In this document: positions 34,177 through 45,182 of the stretch, piece by piece
Layout of the letters: every line of letters starts with the position of its first letter
Position numbering within the stretch: the first letter of the stretch is position 1
From: Orychophragmus violaceus
Lineage: Eukaryota; Streptophyta; Magnoliopsida; Brassicales; Brassicaceae
NCBI GenBank assembly: GCA_030180135.1
Contig: CM058232.1
Location: forward strand, 92,058,630-92,122,629
Direction of reading: 5' to 3'
Length of the DNA: 64,000 nt
Program-made: the position numbers and the translations under genes
The notes under the pieces: generated by a model
The model's input: the letters and a program-made list of their open reading frames with translations, nothing else
What the model was told of the DNA's origin: nothing
Database searches by the model: none

Positions 34177-37100
34177 CCTAGTCCTTTTGTCTTAATATCT
34201 CGATCTGGCATAAGGCAAGATGCGTGTCATCCTTATATAGCCAGACCATGTTTATCGGAACAGATTTGATACTGACAATTCAAACGACTTGGGCAAGTCC
34301 GTTTGGGAATGGCCATTCTCTTACCAGCTATCAAATCTCCGATTGGCCTAGAGATATTACCTCCGTTAAACGGCAGGGACAAATCCCATCTTGTTCCATC
34401 ACTATGAACTACACAATTCATAATACACCCAACCAAGGTCCGTATAGCTCCCAGTTACGAAACAGCGTTAGACAATGATCAAAGCGCATTACTCCATGTG
34501 CAGCCACATGCATGCGAACTCAGGTCTAAGGACTATACTCTATAGTCGTATATGAGAACCTCTTATGACACAGATATTAATATCTTGTAGAGTTCTCATC
34601 AGCGGGCCATGTCCGGTCATATGTTCCCCTACATATACCTATGTGTCGACTTTGATGCCGCGCATCTATGACCCCTCGAAACTTGGTCATAAGTCTCAAC
34701 GCAATCTAGTCTCAAGTGGTTGTTGGTGTTCCAATTCAACAACCTTCGACTATGGACACTATGATTTATGTCATTTCGTTAAATATGGGGTTTCAGGATC
34801 AAGTCTACTCATGTACTTCGATGACCCATATATAATGACATGAATCATTTTGGAACGATTATTTTATATCACAGTTAAAAATAATCCAGAAATCATAGAT
34901 TTCATAAACATAAAATATTATGTTTACATGAACCTTTCAAAACAACTAAGTAAAGCCCTTTACAAACTCCCACTGAAATTAAGACTACATCTTAGTTTCA
35001 TTCATCCTACAGCTACAGTCCGCGACTCATGCTTAGGCCTAAGGAGTGGCTTTGTTAATAGATTAGCAACGTTCTCATTCGATGAAACTTGCTTATCTAC
35101 TTAACACCTCTGTCATTTATCTCACGGAATAGGTTATACCTACCCTCAAGGTGTTTGGACCTCTGATGTGCAGCTAGTCTCAACTACGCTGGGAATCACA
35201 TCAAGTTCAGTGATGAACTTTACTTTCCAAACAACCTCTTTCGCCGCTTTACATGCTGCGAAATGTTCAGCTTAATTCATGGAGTCAGCAACAGTGCCTT
35301 GCACCGCCAGACAGACACAAGATATAGCCGGACTGTGACCAGGAATTATCTTTGTCTATTGGAAACTTGCCTTTCAGACTCTATCGACTTGTAGCACCTC
35401 ACTTTCTCCGTAAACCAAGAACTTATCCTTAGTATTCCTCAGATACTTTAGGATATTCTTTACGGCAATCCAGTGATTCTTTGCTGGATTTGACTGGTCT
35501 TTACTTGTCTTGCTTAACATTAAAGCAACATCAAAACAAGTACGTGTCATGGCATACATGATAGATCCAATTGCCGACGCATATGGAATCCTATCCATGC
35601 ATTCAAGCTCAGCAGATATCGTAGGATACTGTTTCTTGCTTAACGTATTGCCATGTGACATTGGCATAAAACCCATCTTGGATTGCTGATTACGTGTAGG
35701 ACTTTGTCAATTTAAGAATCCTGACTTTGTCCTACCAGCTCCTTTTTGGATCTCTATCTTTAGATCCAAAATCCAAGAACTACGTGGCTTTACCCATGTC
35801 AATCATAAAACCAACTCCCAAGCCAGTCCTTTACCGACTGCAGCATTGGGACGTTATTTCCGAGAATCAGTATGTCATCGACATACAATATAAGAAATGC
35901 AACATCGCTCCCACTTATCTTTTAGTAAACGCACAGTTCCACTTCGTTCCTGTTCAAGTCAAAACCTTGACTACTTCAACAGAACGAAGATTCCAACTCC
36001 GATATGTTTGCTTCCATCCATGAATGGATCAATGAAGCTAACTTACACATAGTGTAATTTTTCGGAGTCCGGGCTCACTTTCGCTTTTGTGAATTTCGCA
36101 GGTTCGTCACTTTCAATGATCATCAGATCATGGCAACTTTCAATGATCATCAGGTTCAACTAATGACGAGAAATCACTCTCGGATTAGTGACTGATTCAT
36201 TCAGATCTGCGAACTTCAGGCTCTACAGGTGTAGATTCTACAGAAATTCTGTAAATCCATCCGCTGCTCTCCCTTAACAGGTTGAGCAGCCTCCTGTATT
36301 TCTCGAATTTCTTCGAGTTATACTTTTACTCCCACTGTTCTTCTTGGAAAATAACTTCCCTTCTTAGAAAACAGAATGGACGTAAAAATAACAAGCCTTG
36401 GTTTCCTTAGGACAACCAGTGAAGTAGCACAACTACAAATACTCAGTAAAGACGAATTTGGATCGATTCCAATCCACATTTACGTGGTGTCTTTCAACTG
36501 ATATTGGTGGAACTATTTCAGCGTAAACTTAGATATTTCTAGAGCGTTATTCTTAAAGAATATCATGGAAGATTCGTGTGACTCATCTTTAATCATTTCT
36601 AATAAGATCTGATTCTTTCTCACAGAAATACCTCAAGGTTTTCAGGAGAATTGAGCTGTGAAACGACTTCACACTCATTCAGATGATCACACCATTAATG
36701 ACTCAAGTATTCTCACTCGTGATCTAATCCAGAGTCTTAATACTTCTGTCACTCAGATTCTATACCTCATTCTGGAACTCTTTCGACCATGTCAAAGAAT
36801 TCCGACTTGTGTCTCATCAAATGAACACAGTCTTACTCACTGAAGTAATCAGTAGAGACAATTTAGTAAAGGAAATTTTCTCTGGCATTACTGCTCATCG
36901 GACCACATACATGAGTATGTTCAATCTCCAATAAGCCTTTGGGCCGTTCTCTAGCTCGGCTAAGATGGGCCCTTTGTCTTTTGGTCCAGTAAGCAGAATT
37001 CAAGTCTCATAAGATATCCATTCAAATGAGCCCAAAAGTCCATAACTATGGGGTTTCTGAATCCGACTTACTCTTTGACCAAAACATTTATGCCAAGAAA

Positions 37101-37496
37101 AATCAGGTTTAATTCATCAGATTTAAACCAATTCGGTATTTATGTTACATTTAGGCACTCTTTGGTTTAATATATAAAACCCATTCCTTGAATAGGGTGC
37201 TACAATTAACATTTCATTAAGATCAAAAGAACAAAACTTGTCTTTATCAAAATGAAAAACATTCAAATTTTTTACAAGAAAATGAAAGACAACTCTGCTT
37301 AAAGCAGATACATTGTAGCAATTATTAATACAAAACCAAGCCTCAAAGGCATCTACAAGTGAAAACCCTACGGCTGAGGCAGCATCCCAAGCTCCTTCCA
37401 GATACGCAGTTCCACTTGCCCTTCCTTCAACGTTCTACTGTTGTTCAGGCGCTGCATATTATAACAAATATTAGTGCCACAACCAGTATTCAATAC
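34177..37496 (-). pseudogene. copia-4 3' region and decayed pol
   Basis: From about 35000 up to 37496 the minus strand carries pol remnants: RNase H near 35060-35300, a reverse transcriptase piece at 35374-35676 (GSIMYAMTRTCFDVALML, NHWIAVKNILKYLRNTKD), integrase near 36780-36960, and a protease trace next to the gag stop. Stops and indels prevent any enzyme. 34177-35000 is noncoding 3' region. Confidence 0.8.
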
Positions 37497-38387
37497 CTAT
37501 AAGGTATAACTTGAAGTAATAACATGAATACCTGAGGAAGTAGTCTCATACATCAACTTCAACTCCTCATAATCTTCCATGAATTTAATGCAATCTCTTT
37601 TCCAATGCCCAGTCTCTTTACAGTAGCAGCACTTACCAACGTAAGAGGTATCTGACTCAGGCTCAGAAGACACACGCTTGCCATGATTCAAAATCAGGAC
37701 AACTTTGTCTTCACCCTTGTCAGCATTAGGTTTAGTAAACCTACCCTTCTCATTCATGAGATTGTACAGGGTACTCTTCACGTTTGGCTCAACTGTCTTG
37801 AGCATATCATGCAGTTCAGTCAACGTCTTCGTTAAGCCTTTCTTGATATAGTTCCTTACGAACTTATCATAGCTTGACGGCAGTGACTGCAGAATGATCT
37901 CAGTTGCCAATTCCTGGCTAACTGGATAATCCAGTTTCCTCAGGTTATCAATGTAACCCATCATTTTACTGACATGAGGACTTACTGGATGATCATTTGG
38001 TAGCTTGCAGCTGGTGAGATATTTAACCAACTGGTATCTCTCCACTCTTACCTGCTCCTGAAATTTCAATTTCAGGCTGCTGATCATCTCTATTGGCGAC
38101 TCCATGTTCTCATATTGCTTCAGCAAATCTGAGTCCATGGTAGCCAACATCAGACCACGCACATCTACCGCATCATTATAATGCTTATTCCAAGCATTAT
38201 ATACTGCATGAGAGGCATTGGACCCGATCCTCACGGGGAGAGCTCTCTCAAGGACATAGTCCTTTCTCTCCTGCCTGAGGACTAGCCTCAGGTTCCGCGA
38301 CCAAGTCAAGAAATTTGATCCGTTCAGTTTGTCCATCTCAAGGACAGAACGGATCGAGAAAGTGTTTTGATTGTTTGTGCTCGTCAT
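37497..38387 (-). CDS. gag: copia-4 gag, intact
   Basis: An open frame of 296 codons beginning MTSTNNQNTFSIRSVLEMDK. It has the gag core (WNKHYNDAVDVRGLMLATMD, LQSLPSSYDKFVRNYIKKGL) and a CCHC zinc knuckle near residue 260 (CCYCKETGHWKRDC). It stops after SSYTL just ahead of the protease position, as in copia-3, while copia-5 reads through into protease. Gag could assemble particles; without pol from elsewhere the element cannot copy itself. Confidence 0.9.
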   Translation of the reverse strand: MTSTNNQNTFSIRSVLEMDKLNGSNFLTWSRNLRLVLRQERKDYVLERALPVRIGSNASHAVYNAWNKHYNDAVDVRGLMLATMDSDLLKQYENMESPIEMISSLKLKFQEQVRVERYQLVKYLTSCKLPNDHPVSPHVSKMMGYIDNLRKLDYPVSQELATEIILQSLPSSYDKFVRNYIKKGLTKTLTELHDMLKTVEPNVKSTLYNLMNEKGRFTKPNADKGEDKVVLILNHGKRVSSEPESDTSYVGKCCYCKETGHWKRDCIKFMEDYEELKLMYETTSSGIHVITSSYTL

Positions 38388-40105
38388 AGCTGAAATTTAG
38401 AGATAAAAAGAGTTTTAGTTATTTAGTTCATAAAAGAGTAATCTTAATAACTTATAAGAAAACTCGCATTGCATTCAAAATTTCTTTGTTTAACCTCATA
38501 AGAATGCAATGATTCCGAGACCCATGTTCAGCTAAATCCAAAGTGGGCCACTGGCCGTCACCCGGAATTAGCTTTACTTGGTAAGCATACACACAGCTAG
38601 TTATATCTTATATAGCTCTCGGTTGTGAATTGGACCCGAGGCCCAAATTCACCAGATGTCTCAAGGCCCGGGACTCCCGATGGCCCAGTCAAGGAAACCA
38701 ATCTCTTACAGTCAAATAATCACTAAAGTCTGGGACTCCCAATGAAATTAGTGACTATATACTACTTTACTTATGCGAAAACAGACACCTCACACTGTAA
38801 GCCATATCTGTAATCGAATAAGCGATAAGTAGCTGACAAGATTGGAAAGACATCCAAGCTTGATATTGTTTTTGAGGATTTTTAAGTTTTATTTCCAAAA
38901 ATAGAAGATTACTACTTTGGGAAACTTTCTTATTTTAGAAACTTTCTAAATTTAGAAACATACTAAAAATAGAAATTTCTAATTTAATATTTTATTAAAT
39001 ATTTTGGGTAGGTTCACAAATTATAGGTCCAATTCTTGGCCCAAGACCATAGAATTCCAGCTGGCCCAATAATTTGACATAACCGATCCGGTTTATTAAT
39101 TCTGGTCCAAGACCAAATTAACTATCAAAACCATCGGTTATTTACTAAACCAGACCAGCTCTAAATTATTTGGTCCAACCAAATCAAACTTAGACCAGCC
39201 TTCGGTTTAGGTTAAAATTCAATTTTTTTTTGAATTTCAATCCGGTTTAACCAGAAATTAAATAATACCATGTATTAAATAATTTCCAGCAAACCGCGAT
39301 TCGGGTTAACCGCTTGAACCACCAATTAAATTGGATCGGTTCAATCAAATCCAAAACCGGGAAGAAACACCTAGTGTTTTAGCCAATTTGATTTAACTTG
39401 CGGTTTAAGGCTTTAAACACACGATTAACCGCCAATTAAATGGACCGGTTTAATCGGTGTGGTTTTGGGCAACGAACCGCGAAGCTCGGTTTAACCGATT
39501 GACTATTCGCGGGACGTAAAATTTAACGGGCCAAACGATCGGATCCATGATCGGGTCATGGACCTACGATCCAACTCGGCCCATCACGATCTAACTCGGC
39601 CCATCACGATCGATCATCGATCGCCATGATCTCACGACCTTGATGATTTGAGCCGTGATGATCGCAAGCCAACATCGTCCCAACGATCCGATCGTCACGT
39701 TCACATGGCCCATTAACGCACGATCCAAGCTAGCCTCACGATCGCGAGATCGATCTCGGCCAACTCCTCACGTGGTCCCTCTCTCGGCATCACACGGCAC
39801 ACGCACACACATGATCGATCATTGATAATTAAATTATCGATCGCATCACATGTTTATATCAGCCAATCAATAACGATCGCATCTCATGATCATTACAAGA
39901 CCATGATCGGCTCATACATGAACACATGCTCACACGCTCACACATGATCACATCGTGAGCCAATTTAGGGTTTATTAATCATGCCGAGACCAAAACATGA
40001 TCACAATTAAGGTTTAATGATTTCTTTAATCAATTTTCATTCAAAATTAATTCTAAACCATTAAACATTCATATGATCCAGATTTACAAGAAACCTAATG
40101 CCTAG
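38388..40105 (-). other. copia-4 untranslated leader
   Basis: About 1.7 kb without a convincing gene. The portion nearest the primer site (39530-39960) is dense in GATCG/CGATCA tetramers, as in copia-5, though the surrounding sequence differs. The portion next to gag matches copia-3. Confidence 0.75.
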
Positions 40106-40117
40106 GCTCTGATACCA
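40106..40117 (-). promoter_or_regulatory. Primer binding site of copia-4
   Basis: GCTCTGATACCA on the plus strand, complement of the initiator-Met tRNA primer site, one base from the LTR. Confidence 0.95.
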
Positions 40118-40118
40118 C

Positions 40119-40803
40119 TGAAGGATTATAGTGTTTGTTCAAGGTTTAATTCCCAAATTACAACCTAACACATAATCTTAAATAGATCTAGGTTCTTGCA
40201 AAACGAATCATAAAACCAACCAAACCTGGATCATTACCTTTCAGATTGCAGCGGATAATTGATGGTAATGATGAGATCAGTTAGAACAGATGAACAACCT
40301 GCTCCTCCTTTGGTATCCACACTCTTACAAGCCGGGATGGCTGCTAGACCAAAGAGATGGATCAGATCAGAAAAGAGAGAGTTAGAGAGAGAGACACTCG
40401 CGGCCACGCTTGGAGAAAATCGCATAGCATGTGTTATGCCTTAGGGTTTGCGATTTCTACCTCTCTCATTAATGGGCCCAAGTCATTTGACTAATGGCTC
40501 ATTAATAATTTGGGCCCAAGACACAAATCAGACAAAAGCCTGCATTTTGTCTGGCCCAATTCTCTGATCCAATACAGTAAATGCCATTGCATCTTACCGT
40601 ATTAATTCCATTTAACTTTCCTGTTAGCTATGGTGTGTGACTCTTCGGGATCATACAATACTGGTAATAAGTCCTAAACTTATAGATCAAGAGCGGACTC
40701 TAGCAAGCCATCATGATCACCCAGTATTTATGACTTATGTCTGATCTCGACACTTATCATACTTTCTAGAGATAGTACGGTAGATTTCAGGACATTCCCA
40801 ACA
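40119..40803 (-). repeat. 5' LTR of copia-4
   Basis: 685 bases, same length as the other LTR, adjoining the primer site. Confidence 0.95.
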
Positions 40804-40808
40804 TAATG

Positions 40809-41174
40809 GACCATTAGTTTAATTAATTAAACTTGGGCCCATTAGTGAGTTAATAAATTGCAACATGGGTTATGAAACCCTAATGCTGGTTGGCGATTTT
40901 GAGAGTGGCAGCCGTGGCCTCCCTCTCTCTCTAATCTCTCTCACTCTCTGTTGATCCATCCGGTCTAGCAGCCACCCCGGCTTGTAAGAGTGTGGATACT
41001 CAAGGAGGAACAGGTATCTCATCTGTTCTGTTGATCTCGACATCACCAATTCCGCTGCAAAGGTAATGTCCAGGTTTGTGTTTATGATTCATTTACAAGA
41101 ACCTAGATCTGTTTAAGATTATGTGCTAGGTTGCAATTTGGGAATTGAACCATGGAAAAACACATAATGCGTCA
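40809..41174 (+). repeat. 3' LTR of copia-3, second part
   Basis: The last 366 bases of the LTR, beginning GACCATTAGTTTAATT and ending TGCGTCA, followed by the GACGG duplication at 41175-41179. Confidence 0.95.
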
Positions 41175-42340
41175 GACGGGCCCGCTGTGGAAAACGATGT
41201 CAAACGAAGAGAATGTCCCGGAGACACTAATAGCGAGATCATCGAGATTGATGATGATCTTGATCCTAGAAACACCATATACGTCGCGAACGTCCCCGAC
41301 GGACCAATTCAAACCGCATCCACTAATCAGGGACCTGAGCCTAACAATGACGAAGATTGGAGAACTCCGATCATTCGATACATCACAAACGGCGAAGTTC
41401 CCGATGGCAAATGGGAGGCGCGGAAACTTAAAATGCAAAGTGCGAGGTACTGTGTCTCACAAGGAGAGCTCTTTAAAAGGAGCCTCTCCGGACCTTAACT
41501 TAAATGCCTTGGAAAAAAGCAAGCCCTAGCCGTGATTACACAAACACATGACGGATCCTGCGGAAGCCATTCCGGAGGACGAGCATTGGCCGTGCGAATC
41601 AAAAGGTAAGGCTACTATTGGCCTACAATGGCCACCGAATGCGAATCTTTCTCCAACAAGTGCGATAAATGCCAAAAGCATGCCCAAGCGTCGGAGAAAC
41701 TCTCCTCTATCTCATCGCCGTACCCATTCATGCGGTGGGGAATGGACATCGTTGGACCGCTGGTCCCATCTGGCAAAAAGAAAGCCACACATCTATTGGT
41801 GATGACAGACTACTTCACCAAGTGGATTGAAGCAGAGTCGTACCAAAAAATTAAGGACGTTCACGTTAAGGATTCGTCTGGCGAAACATCGTTTGCAGAC
41901 ATGGACTACCCCACGAGATCGTCACGGATAACGGACCTCAGTTCATATCAAACACGTTCAAAGAGTTCTGCAGAACTTGGAACATAAAGCTGACTTACTC
42001 AACGCCACGCTACCCCCAAGGGAACGGGCTAGCAAAAGCAGCTAACAAAGCGATTATGAACGGCCTCAAGAAAAGGCTCAACGAGTGCAAAACAACCTGG
42101 AGTGACAAACTCCCAGCCGTACTCTGGGCCTACCGGACTACCCCCCGCAAATCCACTGGTGAGACTCCCTTCTCGCTAGCTTACGGAATCGAGGCGGTAG
42201 TACCTGCTGAAATTCTCGTGTCAAGCATTCGCAAAGAAGAATGCCCGCGACAAGAGGAACTTAACAACAAGATGATAACTAACGAGCTCGACCTCGCCGA
42301 CGAAAGAAGGAACCTCGCATTAGCTCGACTTCAGAATTAC
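41175..42340 (+). pseudogene. Tat element 2 integrase, main part
   Basis: The Tat polyprotein resumes after copia-3. The zinc region (CDKCQKHAQ, near 41660) and the core (RWGMDIVGPLVPSGKKK, near 41735) are readable. Frameshifts and stops occur near 41497, 41608 and 41875. The catalytic glutamate is lost: the codon at 42035-42037 is AAA (lysine) where element 1 has GAA. The frame 42056-42340 continues with WAYRTTPRKSTGETPF and is interrupted after QNY by Athila-6. Confidence 0.88.
42336..42340 (+). repeat. Target duplication ATTAC, left copy (Athila-6)
   Basis: ATTAC here and at 49028-49032. Joining the flanks restores the integrase sequence seen in element 1 (AGAATTACCAACAAGCC). Confidence 0.95.
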
Positions 42341-43539
42341 TGATATATCATGGTTTTTACCCATTTTAGACCATGATATAGATGTGTTTTTAGTGTCTTT
42401 TGTCTTTGTTTAGAGTCTTTTACAGGTTTAATCAGGTTTGGAGCTAATTGGAGATATTTGGAGCATTTTGGGACTTTTGGGACGTTTTGGCCGAGAGCTT
42501 AACTCACTGTCCGATTTATTGATCATGCATCGACCGACACACCTTGTGCATCGGTCGACACACTAGCGAGATGGGCCGTACGCGTCGGTTTAATGAAGAT
42601 ATGAAGATTTGCAAAGAAGCCCAAGATAGTTCCAGTATTTACACAGAAGCCCCAGCCGAGATTAGGCCTATATATAGAGGATTTTGGTGTTTATTTTACT
42701 GACGCTTTCATAATTAAGAGCAGAGGATTTTTAGAGCTTTTGGGGCTGATCTGAACCTATTACTTCATCTGTATTTGGAGAAGATTTCGAACCCCTTTTA
42801 CTATTATTCTTTTATGCAATTTATTCATTCTATGATTATGTTTTCATTATCTATGTCTGAGTAGATTCCTAGTTAGGTTTAGGGTTTCTCACATAGGATT
42901 TCATGACTGGCTAGACTTGTTCAAATTCAGTTAAGGATTCAAACTATATATGTTCTTCAATTTAATTGTGCTTAAAGCTAGTTCTAACCTGATCAATTAG
43001 AATCTAGATCTTAGGTTGCTAAATACGTCACGGAAGTGGGGTTTAGGAATCTGAACTAATTAAATTGGGCGATTAAACTTTGCGCAAACGGAAGTTTGGT
43101 TTAGGATAATTGTGAACATATCAAACTTGGGATTAATGCTAGTTTAATCTGTTAGTTCTCGCAAACGAAAGTTTGGTTTGCTGCACTTAGACTTAGAGAA
43201 TTATCGCAAAGGAATTTGGTTAATTCTATATCTGTGTTTTGAGTTCTAGAACTGTGCTTAATTAGATCCTTGCTGAATGAACTGTCTGCTTGTCTGATTT
43301 CCTGAGAATACCCTAGGCTTGACGCTTTTAATTACTTGCTTCCACAACCGTTAATCTCTGCTACTGATTTACTTTCTCGCACCGCTTTTAATTCAATCAC
43401 ATTGCTTATTTCTAGTATTAGTCTCTACTGTTCTGATCTATTGAGACCAAGTGTCCCTGTGGATTCGATTACCCTATATACTACTTTGACATTGCTGTTC
43501 ACTTGCAGTTTAGAATAGGGATTAATTCTTGACCTATCA
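42341..43539 (+). repeat. 5' LTR of Athila-6
   Basis: 1199 bases from TGATATATCATGG to GACCTATCA. A TATA box TATATATA is at 42669-42676 (48157-48164 in the other LTR). A motif pair GCATCGACCGACAC / GCATCGGTCGACAC lies at 42528-42561. A related LTR is at 11682-12862. Confidence 0.95.
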
Positions 43540-43545
43540 AGTTTT

Positions 43546-43563
43546 TGGCGCCGTTGCCGGGGA
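43546..43563 (+). promoter_or_regulatory. Primer binding site of Athila-6
   Basis: TGGCGCCGTTGCCGGGGA six bases after the LTR, the primer site form typical of Athila elements, usually attributed to aspartate tRNA. Confidence 0.9.
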
Positions 43564-43699
43564 CTCTTAGAGTCTTCGATAGGACCGAACTTAGGGTTTT
43601 TACTAGAAATTTTTCTTTTTGTTTTTGCTTTTTTCGTTTTGTTTTTATTTTACTAACTTTTTCTCTGATTCTTTCTGTCGCAGGTACGAATTTCGCCTT

Positions 43700-43790
43700 G
43701 CGTCGATCGTTGCATCCCTTTGCGTCGATCGTCACTAGGCGATTCTGAGATTGAATCGATCGTTGCACTGATAGCATCGATCGTTGCTGG
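43700..43790 (+). repeat. CGATCG motif cluster 1 in the Athila-6 leader
   Basis: Four copies of a GCGTCGATCGTTGCA-like motif are packed in 90 bases just before the gag start at 43808. Related clusters are at 45427-45510, 46636-46780 and in both LTRs. Confidence 0.85.
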
Positions 43791-43807
43791 ACGATTACAG
43801 ACAGTTT

Positions 43808-45182
43808 ATGCCAACGCAGAAAACTCGAAGTAATCCGAACTCGAGCTTGCTTAATCTCGGACTAGAGGAACTTGGACGTCTAGAGAGGACTATCAGAAGA
43901 GAAAAGAGAGAGAGAATGGTTCGAGAACATCTGATCTTGATACCAGATGCTGATGGTACCCTGAGGGACCAAGATAACAACCCGTACAATGCTGCTGGGC
44001 ATCGGGTTGATGCTGAAGGGAATGTCATCCCTGATCCTCCTGAGCAACAGCAACAGGAGCTGAACCGAAACCAGGGGTCAAGGACAGGCCCAAGTTAGAG
44101 AGATGGTGGTTCATGAGAGTACACTAGCTGATTACAACATACCTGATGAGTTTCATGCAAACCGAGCAGCTCTAGTGCTTCCTGCTTTTGAGAGGAATGA
44201 TTTTGAGGTAAAGACCATCTACTACCAGCTGATGAGACAGATTGTTTTTCATGGTCTTCAAGCAGAGCAGCCTATGGATCACATTGACAAGTTTGAGGAC
44301 ATAGTCACTGGCATGAAGTATGAAGGAGTATGCCCGGACTATCTGTTCCTTAAGCTATTTCCGCACAGTCTTGCTGGAGACGCTAGTGCATGGCTGAGAC
44401 AACTGGCACCTGGTCAGTATACTACTTGGGCAGCCTTAAAGAGTGAGTTCTTGCGTCACTTTTATGATGATGCGCGCTCGGATCAGTCCAGACAGGACAT
44501 ACTCACCTTTTCCCAAGGAGCTGTGGAGCCCTTGAAGACTGCCTGGATGAGATTTAAGCAGTATCAGCGTGACTGTCCACACCATGGATTCACAGAAGTA
44601 TAGCTGATTGGTATTTTCTTCAGAGGCATAGATATCCCTTATCAGACTGCGCTGGATAATTCCAGTAATGCTAATTTCAACACCAGGACTCCTACACAAG
44701 CTAAGCAGTTGATTGAGAACCTGATTGGCAGCAACAGTTGCAAGACAATGGATGAAAGGAGCAAGAAATCTGGTGGAACTGTAGAGAATTATGATATAGC
44801 TAATATAAGATCCAGATTGGACACAGTCTACAATCTCCTGACAAGTAAGAAAGCTGTCCACTTTGCCCAAGATGTAGAGGTGATTCAGACTGAGGAGGAA
44901 ACTCAGGAAGAAGATGTGAATTTCATAGGAGGTTCTGGTTTCCAAGGTAATAGATTTGGTAATCAACAGGGGAACAGATTCTCCAATGGAGGACATACTG
45001 GTGGTTTTCAGAAGACCTATGGACAAGGTACTCAGAGAACCTATGGATCTACATCCTATCAGACTCCTCCTGCACCTACAGCCCATGAGAGCAAAATGGA
45101 GGCTATGATGGAACAACTGATTGAGAGTCAGAACAAGATTTCTGTGGACTGCAACAAGAAGTTGGACGCTCGCTGTCTATGA
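43808..45182 (+). pseudogene. gag: Athila-6 gag
   Basis: The first in-frame ATG (43808) begins MPTQKTRSNPNSS. An N-terminal segment runs to a TAG at 44096-44098. The gag core follows in a shifted frame, 44103-44603 (LPAFERNDFEVKTIYYQLM, LKLFPHSLAGDASAWLRQL, TTWAALKSEFLRHFYDDAR), which matches the Athila gag layout. A TAG at 44601-44603 interrupts it, and it continues with ALDNSSNANFNTR to about 45170, ending in a Gly/Asn/Gln-rich tail (FGNQQGNRFSNGG). No zinc knuckle is evident. A one-base insertion near 45172 shifts the frame into the protease frame. Confidence 0.82.

Larger units (their letters stand above)
33419..40803 (-). mobile_element. copia-4, non-autonomous Ty1/copia element with intact gag
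   Basis: Two LTRs of exactly 685 bases (33419-34103 and 40119-40803), flanked by perfect TAATG duplications (33414-33418 and 40804-40808). It lies inside the 3' LTR of copia-3, in the opposite direction. The LTRs differ at about five positions (about 0.7%). The element is 7385 bases long. Gag is open for 296 codons; pol is decayed in the same way as in copia-3. It belongs to the same family as copia-3. Confidence 0.95.
18913..41174 (+). mobile_element. copia-3, non-autonomous Ty1/copia element, interrupted twice
   Basis: It has a 5' LTR of 670 bases (18913-19582) and a 3' LTR split into 33115-33418 and 40809-41174, together also 670 bases. Perfect GACGG duplications flank it. Without copia-5 and copia-4 it is about 7.1 kb. 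The LTRs differ at about six positions by eye. A gag frame remains, with one frameshift, but pol is reduced to scattered remnants. Copia-4 carries the same decayed pol, so the decay predates both insertions. Confidence 0.93.

Noticed and set aside
34224..34843. Open frames MSSLYSQTMFIG and MTQILISCRVLIS, also seen inverted at 32496-33037
   Set aside because: They are in the 3' noncoding region shared by copia-3 and copia-4. The mirrored positions come from the opposite orientation of the two elements.
43336..43518. 60-codon open frame, repeated at 48824-49006
   Set aside because: It is inside the LTRs of Athila-6, which explains the exact duplication. There is no coding evidence.
42341..43539. 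A separate solo LTR at each side of the integrase gap
   Set aside because: Both copies share length, orientation, duplication and internal sequence, so they are one full element.
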